Source: Synaphobranchus kaupii (lineage: Eukaryota; Chordata; Actinopteri; Anguilliformes; Synaphobranchidae). From it: a stretch of 64,000 bases of DNA. The stretch's first letter is position 1. Every line of letters begins with the position of its first letter. Positions 21,961-34,798 of the stretch are shown piece by piece. Both the position numbers and the translations under genes were made by a program. Below the pieces are notes generated by a model. That model worked only from the letters and a program-made list of their open reading frames with translations, did no database searches and had not been told where the DNA came from. The stretch is from the NCBI GenBank assembly GCA_029718625.1, contig CM056383.1:23041930-23105929 (forward strand), written 5' to 3'.

Positions 21961-24581
21961 ATCTTCTTCAAAATATGTGTTTGTAAATATTTTGCAGTAA
22001 AGACTGGTTTTTCCTCTGATCAATTATATCACAATTAAACAATATATTTTTCTAATTTTCTGAGCATAGAAGATATTTGATATTCAATAAACTGAATTTA
22101 ATCCTGCACTTTTTGCTCATATTAATTGAGGTTGCCGATAAGTCTGGCGGGCACAAATAGTAAATGCATATTTATGTACAGAACTGGTAAATGGCCACCT
22201 GTACAACAGTTTAAATAATTATATCAGTGTTTTCTACTAAATATGAAAAATCTGAAAAGAGATAAATAAATAAACAAATACTGTTACACCATGAATGTGG
22301 AGACATAGATGCAACATGTGTGCTACAAGGTAAAAAAATAGAAGCATCGGCATCAACATGCGCATACAATATAATTATTCTATATGCTGCTGCTTCACTG
22401 CTGGACAACAATTTAAATACCAAGTCAGAGGTCAATTTCAATTTTTGGGATTCATTAATTGCTGCGGAAAATGTAATGTTAACAAAATTTTTGATAATCT
22501 AGCAGCCTCTTAGATAGGGGTCCTAAAAACATATTTGTATTGCTGTGGGATTCACTTGGATGAATAAAGAACAAATAAAAATACAAAACTTTTGTTTAGA
22601 CCCAGAATACAGCTTGTTTTTTTATTTTAAAGAAAATGTCTCTTGACAGACATTTCAGCTCTCACTTCAGCCTCTGAAAATCTGTAATCTGAGTTTTCTG
22701 ATATTGTTTTAGTTTTTTTTTTGCTTGTCAAAGTCACGATGATGGTGAAAACAATTTTATTGTATTTGATTCCCTAACAAACTATTGGGTGTCCAAGTAT
22801 TGTTCCAATGTGCTGTAGTTTAAGAACTGCATTGATGCATACATACTTATGCCAGGGGCTACATTGTGGACTTTCTTTGTTTTTATTAATTCCATTTTTC
22901 AACTTTCTTACACTCAGCTAGCACATATCCACTGAGATTCACAATTGCATAATAATACAGCAAGGCAGTTCTAAACCTAGTCACCATCTAAATAATGACC
23001 AAAAATTTTGTATAAACAGAGTACAACAGTACAACAAGTCTTGCATTCACACACGCACGCACGCACGCACGCACACACACGCACACTCTCTCTCTCATAG
23101 TATGGTCATTATTTCTTGATTGTGTAGTGACTCATCATTTTAACCAAATATGGTTACAATTATGAGCAGTTCGATTACATCAGTTCTTGTCCAATCAGAG
23201 ACATCTCCTACAAAGAAATTAAGTATTGGGTCTATAATTCTGAAGGTATTAGTTATGAAGTTCAACAGAATAGATGAGAAATTTCATCCTTCATAATCGC
23301 ACAATCAACCTTTCAGTACAAACAGATCATATATCCTACAACAAACTCCTGGGAAATTGTGAAATGCAATATTGATTTTTCCCACACATACCTGGTTGTG
23401 TGGTTATTGTATGGCAGTCTTAAGAGATGGTCAGATGTACATTCAATAGCAGTGGTTGCTACTGAATGGGTTGAACAATATATATTTCAACCAAAAAATT
23501 ACTCTCATATCCCAAAACTGTAACTTAATTACAGTTAAATGATAGCAAACTAGTGGCTCTTCCTCATGATCACTGCTGTTGTGCAACTAATGATTTCCCC
23601 CATTAAGCAAATAGTTTGACTGTTAGTTACCATCAAAGTAGTGCAGGATCTCGATCTACTATCTCCTAAATGCAATGCACCCTGCTACAGGCACCGATAC
23701 TACTACACATTCCAGGAATTTTGGAATGTATAGACACACACACACACACGCAGAATTGTGTGCAGAATGAAACAGCGCATCATGTTTGACAAATATATTT
23801 GACTGTTTCAATAAGCACCAAGTTCCTTATAAAGAAACAGAGTAAAATGTTCAGTAATTCAACTGTGTTGAAATGAGACCAAATGCACTCAGAATAGAAT
23901 AAAATCTACTCATCAGAGTTGATTAAACACTGAACATTTTACTGTGAATGCAACTGTTAATTTTTCCAAATCATCAGTTTTATACCCTCAGAAGCATCCC
24001 ACTTGATGCTGGAGATAAAAAGTGATGGCCACGAGTGTATTACTTGTCACTCTGCATCTCACATACATCATAGAGTCCTCTCCATTGGCAGTGACAGAAA
24101 GCCACTTGTCTCTCCCTTGGTGACGGATTTATACTTTGGTAAGTGTACGGATGCGAGGAAATCAAATCCTTATCAAACCGGAGAGCGACCGGTCCTGGGT
24201 GATTAGAAGAAGCAAGTCACCACACTCCCACATGCAGGAGTTTGCTTGGATGACAAGGATATATGCCACAATTCTTGAACAGCCTGAAGAAAACAAGTAT
24301 GGCCTCACAACAATTTCCCCATAAGCTCCAACGGATACAGCCCATATTTGTCTACACTTCACTTTTTAAATTTGAACTCCTACATTTTGTGACAAAACTG
24401 CATTGGATAAGAGTTCCCCACACACACATGCTTTACTGCATGCATTCTCTTGAAGGTGCCCCTGCCTGAACTGCAGGGGTCAAAATAAATAAATACACAC
24501 TGTAGGCCTATGAGAAAGTGTCACTTGGAAATATCCCAAGAAAAATAAAAAACACTGTTCACTGTTCATATCTCATATATA
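21961..24581. other. Mostly unrecognised flank with short tandem repeats
   Basis: No transposon ends or genes recognised. It contains an (ACGC)n/(CA)n tract at 23,048-23,095 and (CA)n at 23,728-23,742. One stretch (23,994-24,139) has exon-like borders and is listed as a finding only. Confidence 0.4.
23048..23095. repeat. (ACGC)n/(CA)n microsatellite
   Basis: Tandem ACGC units followed by CACACACG and CTCTCTCTC. Confidence 0.9.
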
Positions 24582-25432
24582 CAGTGAGTACCATAATTAA
24601 TTGGACAGACACATTTTTTGTTATTTTGGTTCTGTACTCAAACACTTGTGTTTGAAAGGATACAATGACAATGAGGTTGAAGTGCAGACTGTCTTTAATT
24701 TGACGGTATTTTCATCCATATCGGATGAACCGTTTAGAAATTATAAAACCTTTTGTACATAGTCCCCCCCCATTTTCGGGCATCAAAAAATATGAAACAG
24801 TTTAACATAATGTATAATAAAGTAATCATTTTAAATATTTGGTCGCATATCTTTTGCATGCCATGACTTCCTGATGTCTGTGACCCAACAACATCAAAAG
24901 ACTCAAAAGATTGATATCTTATTTTTTGGTACTCTTACAAGTAATACAATAACTTCTCTTTATTTGAATGGATCTCTATGGGAATTGGGGGGTGGGACTA
25001 GATTTAGCTGTAAATTATGCTGGAACACATGGTTTGTGAAATGTCTGATCAAGCAAGCCTCAAACCATCACTCTGCTGCCAGATATGCAGTAGATATGGA
25101 TGGATCACTTTAAGGGTTGTTTCTCCTGACAAATTTTCCTATTGAACTCTATGGAAAAATAAGTCAGGAAAAGAAACCCTTCAAGTTATCCATCCATATC
25201 TACTGCATATCTGGCAGCAGAGTGATGGTTTAAGGCTTGTTTGATATGTCAGACCCTTGATGACTTAGAGCTATTTAGCCAACCATGTGTTCCATACTGT
25301 TCCAGTGTAATTTACAGCTAAATCTAGTCTGCACTTCAACCTCATTTTCATTGTATCCTTTCAAACTCAAAGTGCTAGAGTACAGAACCAAAATAACAAA
25401 AAATGTGTCACTGTCCAACCTGCTGGACAGTG
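24582..25432. mobile_element. Non-autonomous Tc1-ended element with palindromic core
   Basis: Outer ends are CAGTGAGTACCATAATTAAT on the left and a diverged inverse on the right ending ...CTGCTGGACAGTG. TA dinucleotides flank it (24,580-24,581 and 25,433-25,434). Left and right arms share inverted GTTGAAGTGCAGACT and GTTCTGTACTC segments. The interior (24,836-25,326) is a fold-back core. The left arm begins AATATTTGGTCGCATATC, the centre lies near 25,143 in TATTGAACTCTATGG, and the right arm is truncated at AAATCTAGTC. No transposase. It sits ~1 kb upstream of kdm6a exon 1. Confidence 0.75.
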
Positions 25433-25820
25433 TATACATATACACTGTATATCTCTTAAATAGCTCTAAATGTATAGAAATTTTGGTTAATTTGCAACCC
25501 ATACAGGGGAAAAATTATATATTGCCAATAAGTTAACATTGCTTATAAGATGCTGCAGGGACAGTCTTGGGAACAATCACATATACACCTAAAGGTAATG
25601 TACTTTTTTCAATCTTAGTATTTCAGCTTCTTAGCATGGTCGTGTATAACGTCAACAACAAACCGAACTAAAGACGAGACCTTTCAGACAGCATTGCTGA
25701 ATAAAAATGTTCTATAATAGGTTCAATTTTAGATGCATCTTTTCCCACAACGCAAACTCTCACATTCCAGAAAAAAGGACACAAACATTGCAATGGCATA
25801 TACATTAAGTACTGCAACCT
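25433..25820. other. No recognised feature
   Basis: Unique-looking AT-rich sequence between the Tc1-ended element and the kdm6a promoter region. Confidence 0.35.
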
Positions 25821-26416
25821 AGCGTGCTGCTTTAAACCCCGCCTATGTCGTCAACACTTAAGCGACAGGGAATGCAGCCAACAAAGTATTCTTGCGTCAC
25901 TATAATACAACAGCTAAAACCAATCGGAACGAGCGGGAGGGGTGCGTAAAGTTGAGTAGGGTTTTTTCATCCTCCATTTAAAAGTTTATATGAGAAACGA
26001 AGCTCCTGAGCAAGGAACCCCGAGACAAGAATATTCACGTGATAATAGTCGACAGCGACTATTGGCTGCAGGAGGAGGAGAGGGCGTTCCGACGACAGCG
26101 GCGTGGGTTTGCCTGGATGACACAATTACAACAACTTTGAGCTGGTGGTTGGGGGAAGTTTGTGATATTACCAAATAACACCCCGTTTTCAAACCCTGCT
26201 TCAACAGCACTCTATGCATCACACGGTATTGGTTGCATATTACTATTTAGTATAAAACAATGTAAAAGACCATCCGGAGGGTTTGTTTTCCTTAAGGATT
26301 TGGCAACAATTCTTTTACATTTTTAATCCTGGGGGAAAGTTGCCTTTTTCAAATACATTTTTCGGTTGCTTTTTAAATTTGGTGGAGTTCCTCGTTTGCT
26401 CCTCCATTGCCTTTCC
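25821..26416 (+). promoter_or_regulatory. kdm6a: kdm6a promoter and 5' UTR region
   Basis: The sequence turns GC-richer here and leads directly into exon 1. A CCAAT box stands at about 25,919 (AAAACCAATCGG) and GAGCGGGAGGGG nearby resembles a GC box. No convincing TATA box at a standard distance was seen. The transcription start cannot be placed by eye. Confidence 0.5.
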
Positions 26417-26586
26417 ATGAAATCGTGCGGAGTGTCGCTCGCCGCTGCTGCCTGCGCCGCTGCTCGAAGTCTCGGCGCTGCTGGTGATGAGGAAAAGAAA
26501 ATGGCGGCGGGAAAAGCGAGTGAAACCGAAGAGGACTTTCCGAGGCTAACAACGCAGGAGAGGAACAGCTTGGCCGGAATAGACAG
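26417..26586 (+). CDS. kdm6a: KDM6A/UTX histone H3K27 demethylase, coding exon 1
   Basis: The reading [20 protein letters not shown]..., then [25 protein letters not shown] and SLAGID, matches the vertebrate KDM6A N-terminus in order (known from the family: [20 protein letters not shown]). KDM6A is a nuclear Fe(II)/2-oxoglutarate JmjC enzyme that removes H3K27 methylation in COMPASS-like complexes. Only the disordered N-terminus before the TPR repeats lies here. The ATG at 26,417 is chosen because it starts the conserved MKSCGVSL. An in-frame ATG at 26,366 precedes it without similarity. The internal MAAGK Met (26,501, context AAAATGG) has a stronger initiation context. The exon ends GACAG|GTTAGA, leaving two bases of a split Ser codon. 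The Ala-rich run is longer and more Ser/Arg-containing than in mammals. Which teleost paralogue (kdm6a or kdm6a-like) cannot be decided. Confidence 0.92.
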
Positions 26587-26724
26587 GTTAGAAACGCAAC
26601 CTTACGCAAACTTGCAGGGTTTTCTTGCAGGGCCGTGCACGAGTTCGTGGTTTATAATGTGTAAAAATATAATGCACAACACCTCAAGTAACGGAGACGC
26701 CTGTGTTGTCTTTTCTGCTTGCAG

Positions 26725-26788
26725 CCGACTGTTTGGATTTCAGAGGCTTCATGAAGATGGCGCCAGAACGAAGGCCTTGCTGTTAAAG
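26725..26788 (+). CDS. kdm6a: KDM6A/UTX, coding exon 2
   Basis: A 64-bp exon after a 138-bp intron (GTTAGA...TTTTCTGCTTGCAG). The split codon AG|C gives Ser, and the exon then reads [21 protein letters not shown], the strongly conserved block before the TPR domain. The donor is AAAG|GTATGT. A 64-bp second exon ending right after this Lys fits the human KDM6A gene structure as I know it. The joined product (first 78 residues) is in frame with no lesions, so the gene looks functional. The next exon would begin with the A-V-R-C-Y block. I did not find it, so it probably lies beyond 64,000. Confidence 0.93.
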
Positions 26789-29700
26789 GTATGTCAAGAT
26801 TAGGGCTAGAGCCGGCTCGTACCCAAACAATCCTGCTTGGTGAATTCATTCCACTCCTGGAACATATGTAACGTTAGCTGGCTAGTTTTCCGTGTAGCAG
26901 CTACCATAACTAACCGTATAACAGTGTCAAAATAGTTGGCTGTACCCTGATCACTCCATATGCGCAAATCGACCGATCTTCTAATTCCTAGTGCAGTAAC
27001 AATACGTTTAACATTGTATTGGGCGAAAGACTCAAGATAACATGCTACCTGAGCATTAAGCGAAGTGGCTAGTTAGGAAATCGAACTAACTGGCCCGATG
27101 ACGCCCATGAACAGAATTAACTTGTAGTGTAACGCAAGCAATGAGTTGGTTACATCTTCTTACCTAGTTTATGGCACGAATAGCGCTTGCAATGTGAAGA
27201 GATTGCAAGCTTGCATTCACGTTACTAGATATATGAGCTAATTTAGCCAATGTTAGCCGGATAGGTTATCTAGTGCAAGCTGTCCGGTCAGCTACCTAAC
27301 GTTACCTATCGCTTTCCTATCATTTTGACAGTTAGCTTGTTAGCCAGCTGTATGGCCAACGTATGTAAGTTAGTTCAATGAACAGCTTGTTGTTTATATC
27401 TGAGTAGCTGTGTTATCGGTAGTTACGTGAACTTATTAATTACAACATTAATGTATATTTGGACAAGCTTACGTTAACATGTCAAAAATGTGATTGCATC
27501 AAGTAACGTTAGGTTAGCAAGCGGCGTTCTAGTTTTTGGAACGAGATGTTTGGACGCGGGTAGAGGCCATGTTTACCTTTTCATCGTGTTAATGTTTGCT
27601 TATTAACAAACAAAGTTAGGTTACTGGAATTTACTTAACTTGGCTATTTAGTTAATTTGTTGCAAATGAGTGGCTAAATTACTCCGCAAGCGAACGTTAA
27701 CTGTTTTGGGTGCACAGTAACCGGTCACATTTCTGCTGTATGCTGGACCAGTCTCCTTTCGACATTTGAAGCCAACAGAGCTAACTTAATGCTAGCTGTG
27801 TGCGTTGCGTTTGTGCATGACACCTCACTATATTTTGTCAGTGCTAACGTTAAACGGAACGTGCTTTTAGAGCGCTGACAGAAACTTGCAGTAAAAGAAA
27901 AACGCAATTGGTTTGTTAGCTAAGCTAGCTAGTAATGGCTGCTAGGGTCGGCCCAAGATGGCGGGACAGTCAGGGAGGAGAGAAGTGAGAGAAATGCAAC
28001 TAAATGGCTAACGTTAGTTGAACTATTAAGCTGTACAGGGGGACTGTGTGGCTGGATAATAATTTACCCTGAACGTACCCAACGTTAGTCATTTAAATCT
28101 TTTTGTATTGTAGTTTTTCCACATTTTGGCACCGTTGGTTTATTCTGTTTGGCTTTGCAAGCTAGCTAGCTAGCTAAATGTTATGTGTTCCACCCCTACG
28201 TTTGTGTATCACAACCTGTAGCGTTGGGTTCTAAACAAAGGCGACTTTAGGGTCGGAGTTGAATGTTATTATTACTAACAAACTGTACTTAAAAAAATGC
28301 ATATCACCCTTGCATGTTGATGGAGATCCATATAAATTGGGCCTCTTCCGTGTTGCAGATAGATTGTTAGCGTTAGGTAACGACCTTATGTTGCTTCATG
28401 TACATTCTAGAGTCAGCTTTATACCTTGCTCAGATTGCACAGAGCGTTTTGACTGGGAAGTACGGCATCATTTATAATTGGTATTTTACTCTAGACTCTA
28501 GGACGCAGTGTACGGGCTTTTCAGATGAAAACGGCTCGGCTATCTCACTGACTACATACCTTTGCCAACTTCCTCACATAGGAACTTATCCCATCGTTTT
28601 TAATCTGCTAGGTAATTTGCAAGGTGCAACTGTGGTGGAAACTCAATTCTCTAGCTGTATTTGTTTTGCTTTGATTTACTGACGGAACAACACCAGTATT
28701 CTCATATCTCATGATCCTCAATTATGAAGCTGATCTTTGGGGGAGGGGTATAGTAACAAACAAAGGGGTTGGGTTTGCGTGCGGACATGCAGCCAATAGC
28801 ATAACACATTTCTTATAATAATGTTAAGGGCTCCAAAAACCAACTTAGTCCTATTTAACTTAAGCTCAGATTGCAGTATGGTTATTTGGAATTTGGAAAT
28901 CATTTTAGAAATAATCTACACAAATTTTATGATCTTATCTCGTCTAAAGTATTAAGGCACACTGACACACAGAGGCACAATCTAAAGACTCTACAGACCT
29001 GATGAGGTTGAAAAATGACTGAGAGCTGTTAATTCCTACTGTTCTATGGCCAAGTTTGCAAATTGTTTTGCAAATTTACACCACCCCAGAGCGAGGAGGA
29101 TGGCTTTGAAGATTCTGTCGTCATTATTTACAATCACTGAATTACAGCCTCACTTCAGAGCAGTCTACAAAGCGTGATTCAGGTGACAAGACAGTGTCAG
29201 CCATTTTAAATTTTAACGCCTGAATCAGTGTACTGTCAATTTGATTAGATATTACATGTCTCTCCTCTAAACATTCCTAACATTATCATTTGGAATCCAT
29301 GCATTTTTATTTGCTGGACAATGAAAATCACTCTTATGAGAATATAAACATTGTTGTGATATTCAGTTTTATTCCCCAATCTAGTTTACCTTTTTTTTTT
29401 TTTAAAGGGGCATACTGAATATTTTTTTCTCCATGCTACAGCTGAGCATATTTGTATGTTCACTCTTCACTGCAGCGTCAAATAAACATTGTTTTCTTCT
29501 ACCGTCTCCAAGGGTTGAATTCCACATACAAGTTTTGGTGTAATTGTTTGAACAGATTGTTTCATTGCACCATTTAAGAGTTGCCGTTCTTTTGGTTTGC
29601 CACAGTTTGCCAAATCCTGCCTTTTTGTTTGTTTTGTGGAGCCGTGTAGCTAATATGATAGTGTCAACAATATATGCAACAAGGCAGGAAGTGCATTGTG

Positions 29701-32329
29701 GGTAGTATTGAAGAGCCACCATATGATGGAGAAATGCCTGTTGTCAGATATGGGCTGCTGAATGCTGTTCTGTAAGCAGAGATGCATGGGGAAAATGTTG
29801 AAACGTCTCTATTTATTCTTCAAACTAAAGAGCACACTGAGAATGCACTCTTGTTGGCTTTGCTGTTCAGCTTGCCACAATGCTCTTTCAGCTTTAGTAC
29901 TGGGAATTCTGCCAGTGCAGTGGCCACTACAGCCTCAGTAGTGTTATACCGAAAGAAATGTCTAAACGCGTGTACGTCTGTTTGTTTGTTGGAAGACTGA
30001 ACTAAGATGTTTTGTAGGTTGACCATGTATGTTAGCCTTTTTATGCATTTTAATTGTATACATACAACGAAAATAAATAAAAAGGCCGACACGTATGGCC
30101 TACATATAGGACATTTGTTTGAATACAAAACATCTGATTAGTATCTGTTGCAGCTGACGAACCATTTTGGGAATTGAGCAAACTGTCAATGCATTTAAGC
30201 AAGCTAATTGGATGGTAAATCAATCAACCCTTGTGACTGGCAAGAATTTTGGCCTGGTTTACCAACCTATGATGTTATACAAAGCTCAAAGGTCTTTTTT
30301 TCTAAATGTTAATGCAGCCTGCACATACCGTGCATGTCCTCCTTCTTGGCTTCCTTATCATGGGTAAAGTAATAAAAATAAAAAAAACTTATCTGATTAG
30401 GTGTTTACTCCTAGGTCTGCTTCTCATTACTCATTACTTCAGTGCATGAAAAATGAAGTGACGATAAGGCCACGTGCAACATTCTGTTGTTGATGGGTAG
30501 GTTAAGTATCTGTACTTATCAAATGAAGAAAATATGGGACAACCTTTCTACAGATTTCCTAACTTCGCAGGCACTTAGTTGTTTCACAGCTGAAAATGGT
30601 TACATGCTTAATTGACACTTGTACCCTATTGATTGATTTTGAAAGCGAGTGCTCTTGCAGGTGTGTATGTGAACCACTGTTTTCTGTGTGTTGTAGAATT
30701 GCCCTGACAACGGCTCATGGCCGAAACGAGTTGGCATTTTAAAGTGTTTTGTAATGAGTATATTTTTTTACTTCCATTTCTCTCCAAGAGTGGCTGAAAA
30801 TGTTGTGTTCTGGTTTTGTCCTCCCCTTTTTTTCATGCACCTTGGTTGAGTTGCGAGGTTGCGCCAGAACATTATTCATTCTCTAGCTTCGTAGGCTACC
30901 ATGTTTATATGACTTGTCCGCTCAGGAACTTGGATAATTGCATCCAGTGGAGGAGTGATATCGCCATCAATGTTAATTCAATCCTGTGAGTGAGCGGCAG
31001 CTTTGTCGTTTGGCTGAAGTAATGTGGAGCCGTGCATGGCTTAAAAACTAGCAACCCACAAGATTGTCTATAAAGACACATATTTCTATCTGATTATGGG
31101 AGACATAAGTGCATGCAGACTAGGCATGTATTTAAGTCTAACCAAGATTGTATACATTCAACCTCATATTTTGTGCTCAGCAAGATCTAGAGCAGCCTCT
31201 TAGTGTAAAGGTATATGTTGAGTGTGCCTGAATATGGCACACCCATATTCCCACCATTACTTCTGCTCTATACGCTGCCATTGGCTGATTATGCTTGCAG
31301 ATGGGTTGCTGCCAAGCACATGCTGACTGCAACTTCTGTTTATTAGCAGGAAATGGGCAATGTCCTTCTCTGGAGTGAAATTCTGAAGTCGAAAAAGACT
31401 CGAAATACGTACTGTAGAAATGAGCTCAGGGCTAGCATTGTTTAACCAATTTCTCGTTAACAATGGTGATTGCTATGCTAATTAGCTGTTCCTTTCCCCA
31501 AAAGAGGCTTGCTGAAAAGGGTAAAAAAAATGCTTTGTACATTGTGTGACAGCTTGTCAAGCAGGAGAAACATGTGCACAAATGAATGCAGTATTGTTAT
31601 ATTTGGAAACATTGAAAGAATGTGTCTAATGCATGTGCATTTCAGAATAAAATAAAGGTGGGAAAAGTTTTTCCTGGTTTGTGTGCCGTTTAGTTTGCTT
31701 TTTCTTTGTGTTCATTATTGGTTTCCTATTACAGACCAAAGCTCTGAATTAGCCTCCATGTGTGTCGGAATAAATCCCATTCACCTACAATTCTACTTAT
31801 TGTGACCCTCTATATCAGTCAGGGCCCAATGATGAGTTGTTAGAGGGTCACAAGATGCATGGGGAAGAAGAAAATTTACTGTGTATATTACATTTTCCAC
31901 TGACATGCACACCAGTCAGATCAACGTTTGATTTGTTTGGCTGTAGCGGCTGGCCAGTAGGGCTGTCAAAAAATATTCTAAGTTCCAATAACCCCCCCCC
32001 CCCACCAAGTCTGTGCTGATGTGCCTTGACGGAGAGCAGGCTCTTGTTAGCGTTAGGGCTGATAAATTTTATTTTCTGTCTTTTGAGGCCTTTGGCAAAT
32101 ACAAACATTTCACTTAAACACTTAAAATAGTTTTTGTTTAATTTCCTTAGTTTTTACACCGGAGGTTTAAGTAGTACATGGTATTATTATGCATGTAACC
32201 TTCAATTATTCCCATATGAAATTCAAAACGTCTTAAAACAAGTATTAGATTGTATTGTAGTGCATCAAATGTTTAAATAATATTTTCTATAACACTGCTC
32301 TACATGTACATTGATTAAAACACCATAGG
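26789..32329 (+). other. kdm6a: kdm6a intron 2, proximal part without recognised elements
   Basis: Starts GTATGT. Rich in GTTAGC/GCTAGC phrases, with no clear transposon ends and no further exon recognised. A truncated hAT-like end (TAGGGCTGTCAAAAAATATT) appears near 31,959, followed by a poly-C run at 31,991-32,003. The intron call is inferred from the donor and the missing exon 3. Confidence 0.55.
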
Positions 32330-32935
32330 TGTGATAAATTTCCTATAGAACTCTATGGGGAAAAAAGTCAGGAGAAACAACCCTTAAAGTGATCCATCCA
32401 CATCTACTCCATATCTGGCAACAGAGTGATGGTTTGGGGCTCGTTTGATAGCTCAGACCCTTGATAACTTACAGCCATTTAGCCAGCCATGTGTTCCATA
32501 CTGTACCAGTGTAATTTACAGCTGAATCTAGTCTCAACCCCCCAATTTCCATAGAGATCCATTCAAATGCAGAGAGGTTATAGTATCGCTTGTAACTACC
32601 TGAAAATAAGATATCGACAGTTTTTTGATGTTGATGGTCACAGACTTCAGGAAGTAACAGCATGTAAAGGATATGCGACCAAATATGAAATATGATACTT
32701 TAAAAATAAGTTAAAGCAAAGGGTATGAATACTTATGTAAATGAGAAATTTTATTTTTTTATTTTTAATAAATTTGCAAAAATCTCAAAAAAACTTTTTT
32801 CACATTGTCATTATGGGGTGTTGTGTGTAGAATTTTGAGGGAAAAAATGAATTTAATCAATCATTTTGGAATAAGGCTGTAACAGAACAAAATGTGGAAA
32901 AAGTGAAGCGCTGTGAATACTTTCCGGATGCACTG
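32330..32935 (-). mobile_element. Half of a palindromic Tc1-ended element (right arm)
   Basis: Begins at the palindrome centre (CCTATAGAACTCTATGG) and runs outward through the core to GATATGCGACCAAATATG (~32,670). A Tc1-type terminus follows, ending CTTTCCGGATGCACTG beside TA (32,936-32,937). The same terminus in opposite orientation starts the element at 54,013. The left arm is absent. Confidence 0.75.
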
Positions 32936-32937
32936 TA

Positions 32938-33294
32938 TGTACCTCTCGTGCCTAGTCGCCAACTGTTTACCTTTTGGTTTATGTGAAATGTGCATTGCTA
33001 AGTCCCTTGCACTTTGCTGATTTTACACTATATCTTTCCCATTCTGTGCTGAGCAATGGTCTGCCACACTGTTATTTCAGTTGGCCTCCAAGTGCAGTGA
33101 GGTCTTAACCACTGTAGAATGCACAGAGCCAAAGAAAATTATACTGAACTCAAGTCTTTGCACAGCATTTCTAGATCATATCTGCCATTGAAAACAAGCC
33201 ATTGATATTAAGTACAATCTAGTAATCCTATAGTTCCGATGCCCTGTCCTAGAACTGTAATCCAATCTAGGCTTTTTTAACCATGCTTGATTAG
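32938..33294. other. No recognised feature
   Basis: Intronic AT-rich sequence between the half-palindrome and a truncated hAT element. Confidence 0.35.
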
Positions 33295-33951
33295 TAGGGG
33301 TGTCACGATACCGATTCGAAATCGAAAATCGATCGAAATGAGCGTTCGATTTCGAACTTCGAAATCACAAGCTGGTTCGCGATTCTCCAAGTTTTTTTTT
33401 TTTCTCTCCACCCCCGCCCCCCGCGCGCTCTTCTTAGCCTTTCATGTGATGGGTAAAATGTAAAAAAAAAGTAGCCTACTTGGCCATCTCTAATGTAAGC
33501 GTTTCCGACAAAACGAAACTTGACGCCTTCCACGCAGGCGTGCGTCCGAAGAAAAAAAAACAACGATATTTCAAAGAAGACACAGCTGCAAGTTAAAGTT
33601 AGCTTACTGGTAGCCTGCATTACTTTTCGACACATGGCCACTGCCGGAGTCGGAGATGGAGAAACAGAACTGCAAAATCCTCCTGCTTCCCTCAAGTCAC
33701 CGGTGTGGCAACAGTTTGCCTTCCCCGTGAGTTATATAAACAACGAACGCGTCATTGACAAAAAAACGACAGTTTGTCGGCTATGCTACACGCGAGTACC
33801 ATACGCCACCTCAGGCAACACGTCAAATATGGCAGGACACATTCGCAGGCATCACAAAGAAATAGATTTGACTGGGAAAAAAACATTGACACAGGCAACT
33901 CTTCCATTCTCATTTAGAGCCAAGCTTCCACAAAATTCAACTTGTTTGTAG
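33295..33951 (+). mobile_element. Truncated hAT transposon, left end
   Basis: Begins TAGGGGTGTCACGATACC, a hAT-type terminus, followed by AT-rich TCGAAATCG repeats. It contains the start of a transposase with a BED finger. The right end and most of the coding region are missing. Confidence 0.6.
33634..33951 (+). pseudogene. hAT transposase N-terminal fragment with BED zinc finger
   Basis: Starts MATAGVGDGE. SPVWQQFAFPV opens a BED domain, followed by VCRLCYTRV (CxxC), GNTSNMAGHIRRHH (HxxxxH) and a KKTLTQATLPF linker, the usual order at the start of Ac-like hAT transposases (ZBED-type). It stops after about 106 residues. The RNase H-like catalytic core and the C-terminal dimerisation region are absent. 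An in-frame Met at 33,520 is possible, but the sequence upstream of MATAG does not look like hAT. Confidence 0.75.
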
Positions 33952-34790
33952 TATCAGACATGCGACCCTATTCGGTGGTGGAGAACGCTGGATTTAAGCA
34001 TTTAATGCAGAATTAATTGCCTTGACGACAATGTAAATGTAAATGACCGTTGTCGGCATAAACCAATGTGTAAATTGTTAATAGCGTGGTAAATGTTCAA
34101 CTGTTTATTAATCTAGAGTCTAGTTTTGATAAAGCTCTTAACTGTTTAGGTGTGTTTAAATATTCTCATATTTTTGTTATTATTTATAATTGTTATTATT
34201 CAAGTAAAAGTTACTTATTGAGAAACAAGTATTTTTCTTTACAAATCAAGGCTCGATAGTCTAACAATGGCATAGCTTTTACTGGCTCAAAATCAGGCAG
34301 AGGTGGTGTCTGAACCAAAATTGTGCCATGGTTAAACCGAAGGCCGTAACTTTGGGTTGAACATTGGAGAGGGGTCCCTCTAGGGAGTCTAGGTCACTTT
34401 TTTTTCAAAAAGGTTATTAAATGGCTCTTTCTACTGTCTTCTCCAGCCTAAAAGATCATTTAAATCTGCATTACTTTTAGTAGTTGGTAAAGCATAGAGA
34501 ACTCTTCTCTCCATGTCCTGTATATTATCTTTCCTGTATGTTAACCTTACACTTGACTCCAACCATGGTCCACTACTTCTCATTACTGGGAGTGCATTGT
34601 TGACACCTGCAAGTATGAAACTGTATGTAAGGTTGGGTGGAATAAAGTAAAAAGGCTGGAAAAAAATACTGTTTATATTGTTATTTTTCATACTTCAAAT
34701 GCCCACCCCCCCCATATTAAAATTTTCATGCTGCATCACAGGGTCTTCACATACCAAACTGACCCTGTTGGCAAGTTGTTACAGGCTAAC
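33952..34790. other. No recognised feature
   Basis: Intronic sequence between two hAT elements. Contains short poly-T/A runs, and no further transposase motifs were seen. Confidence 0.35.
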
Positions 34791-34798
34791 GTTACTAG

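Noticed and set aside
24162..24362. Minus-strand 66-codon frame overlapping the exon-like region
   Set aside because: No start context, splice sites or recognisable motif. Probably chance.
33303..33695. 130-codon minus-strand frame
   Set aside because: Antisense to the hAT end and BED-finger fragment, with no independent support.
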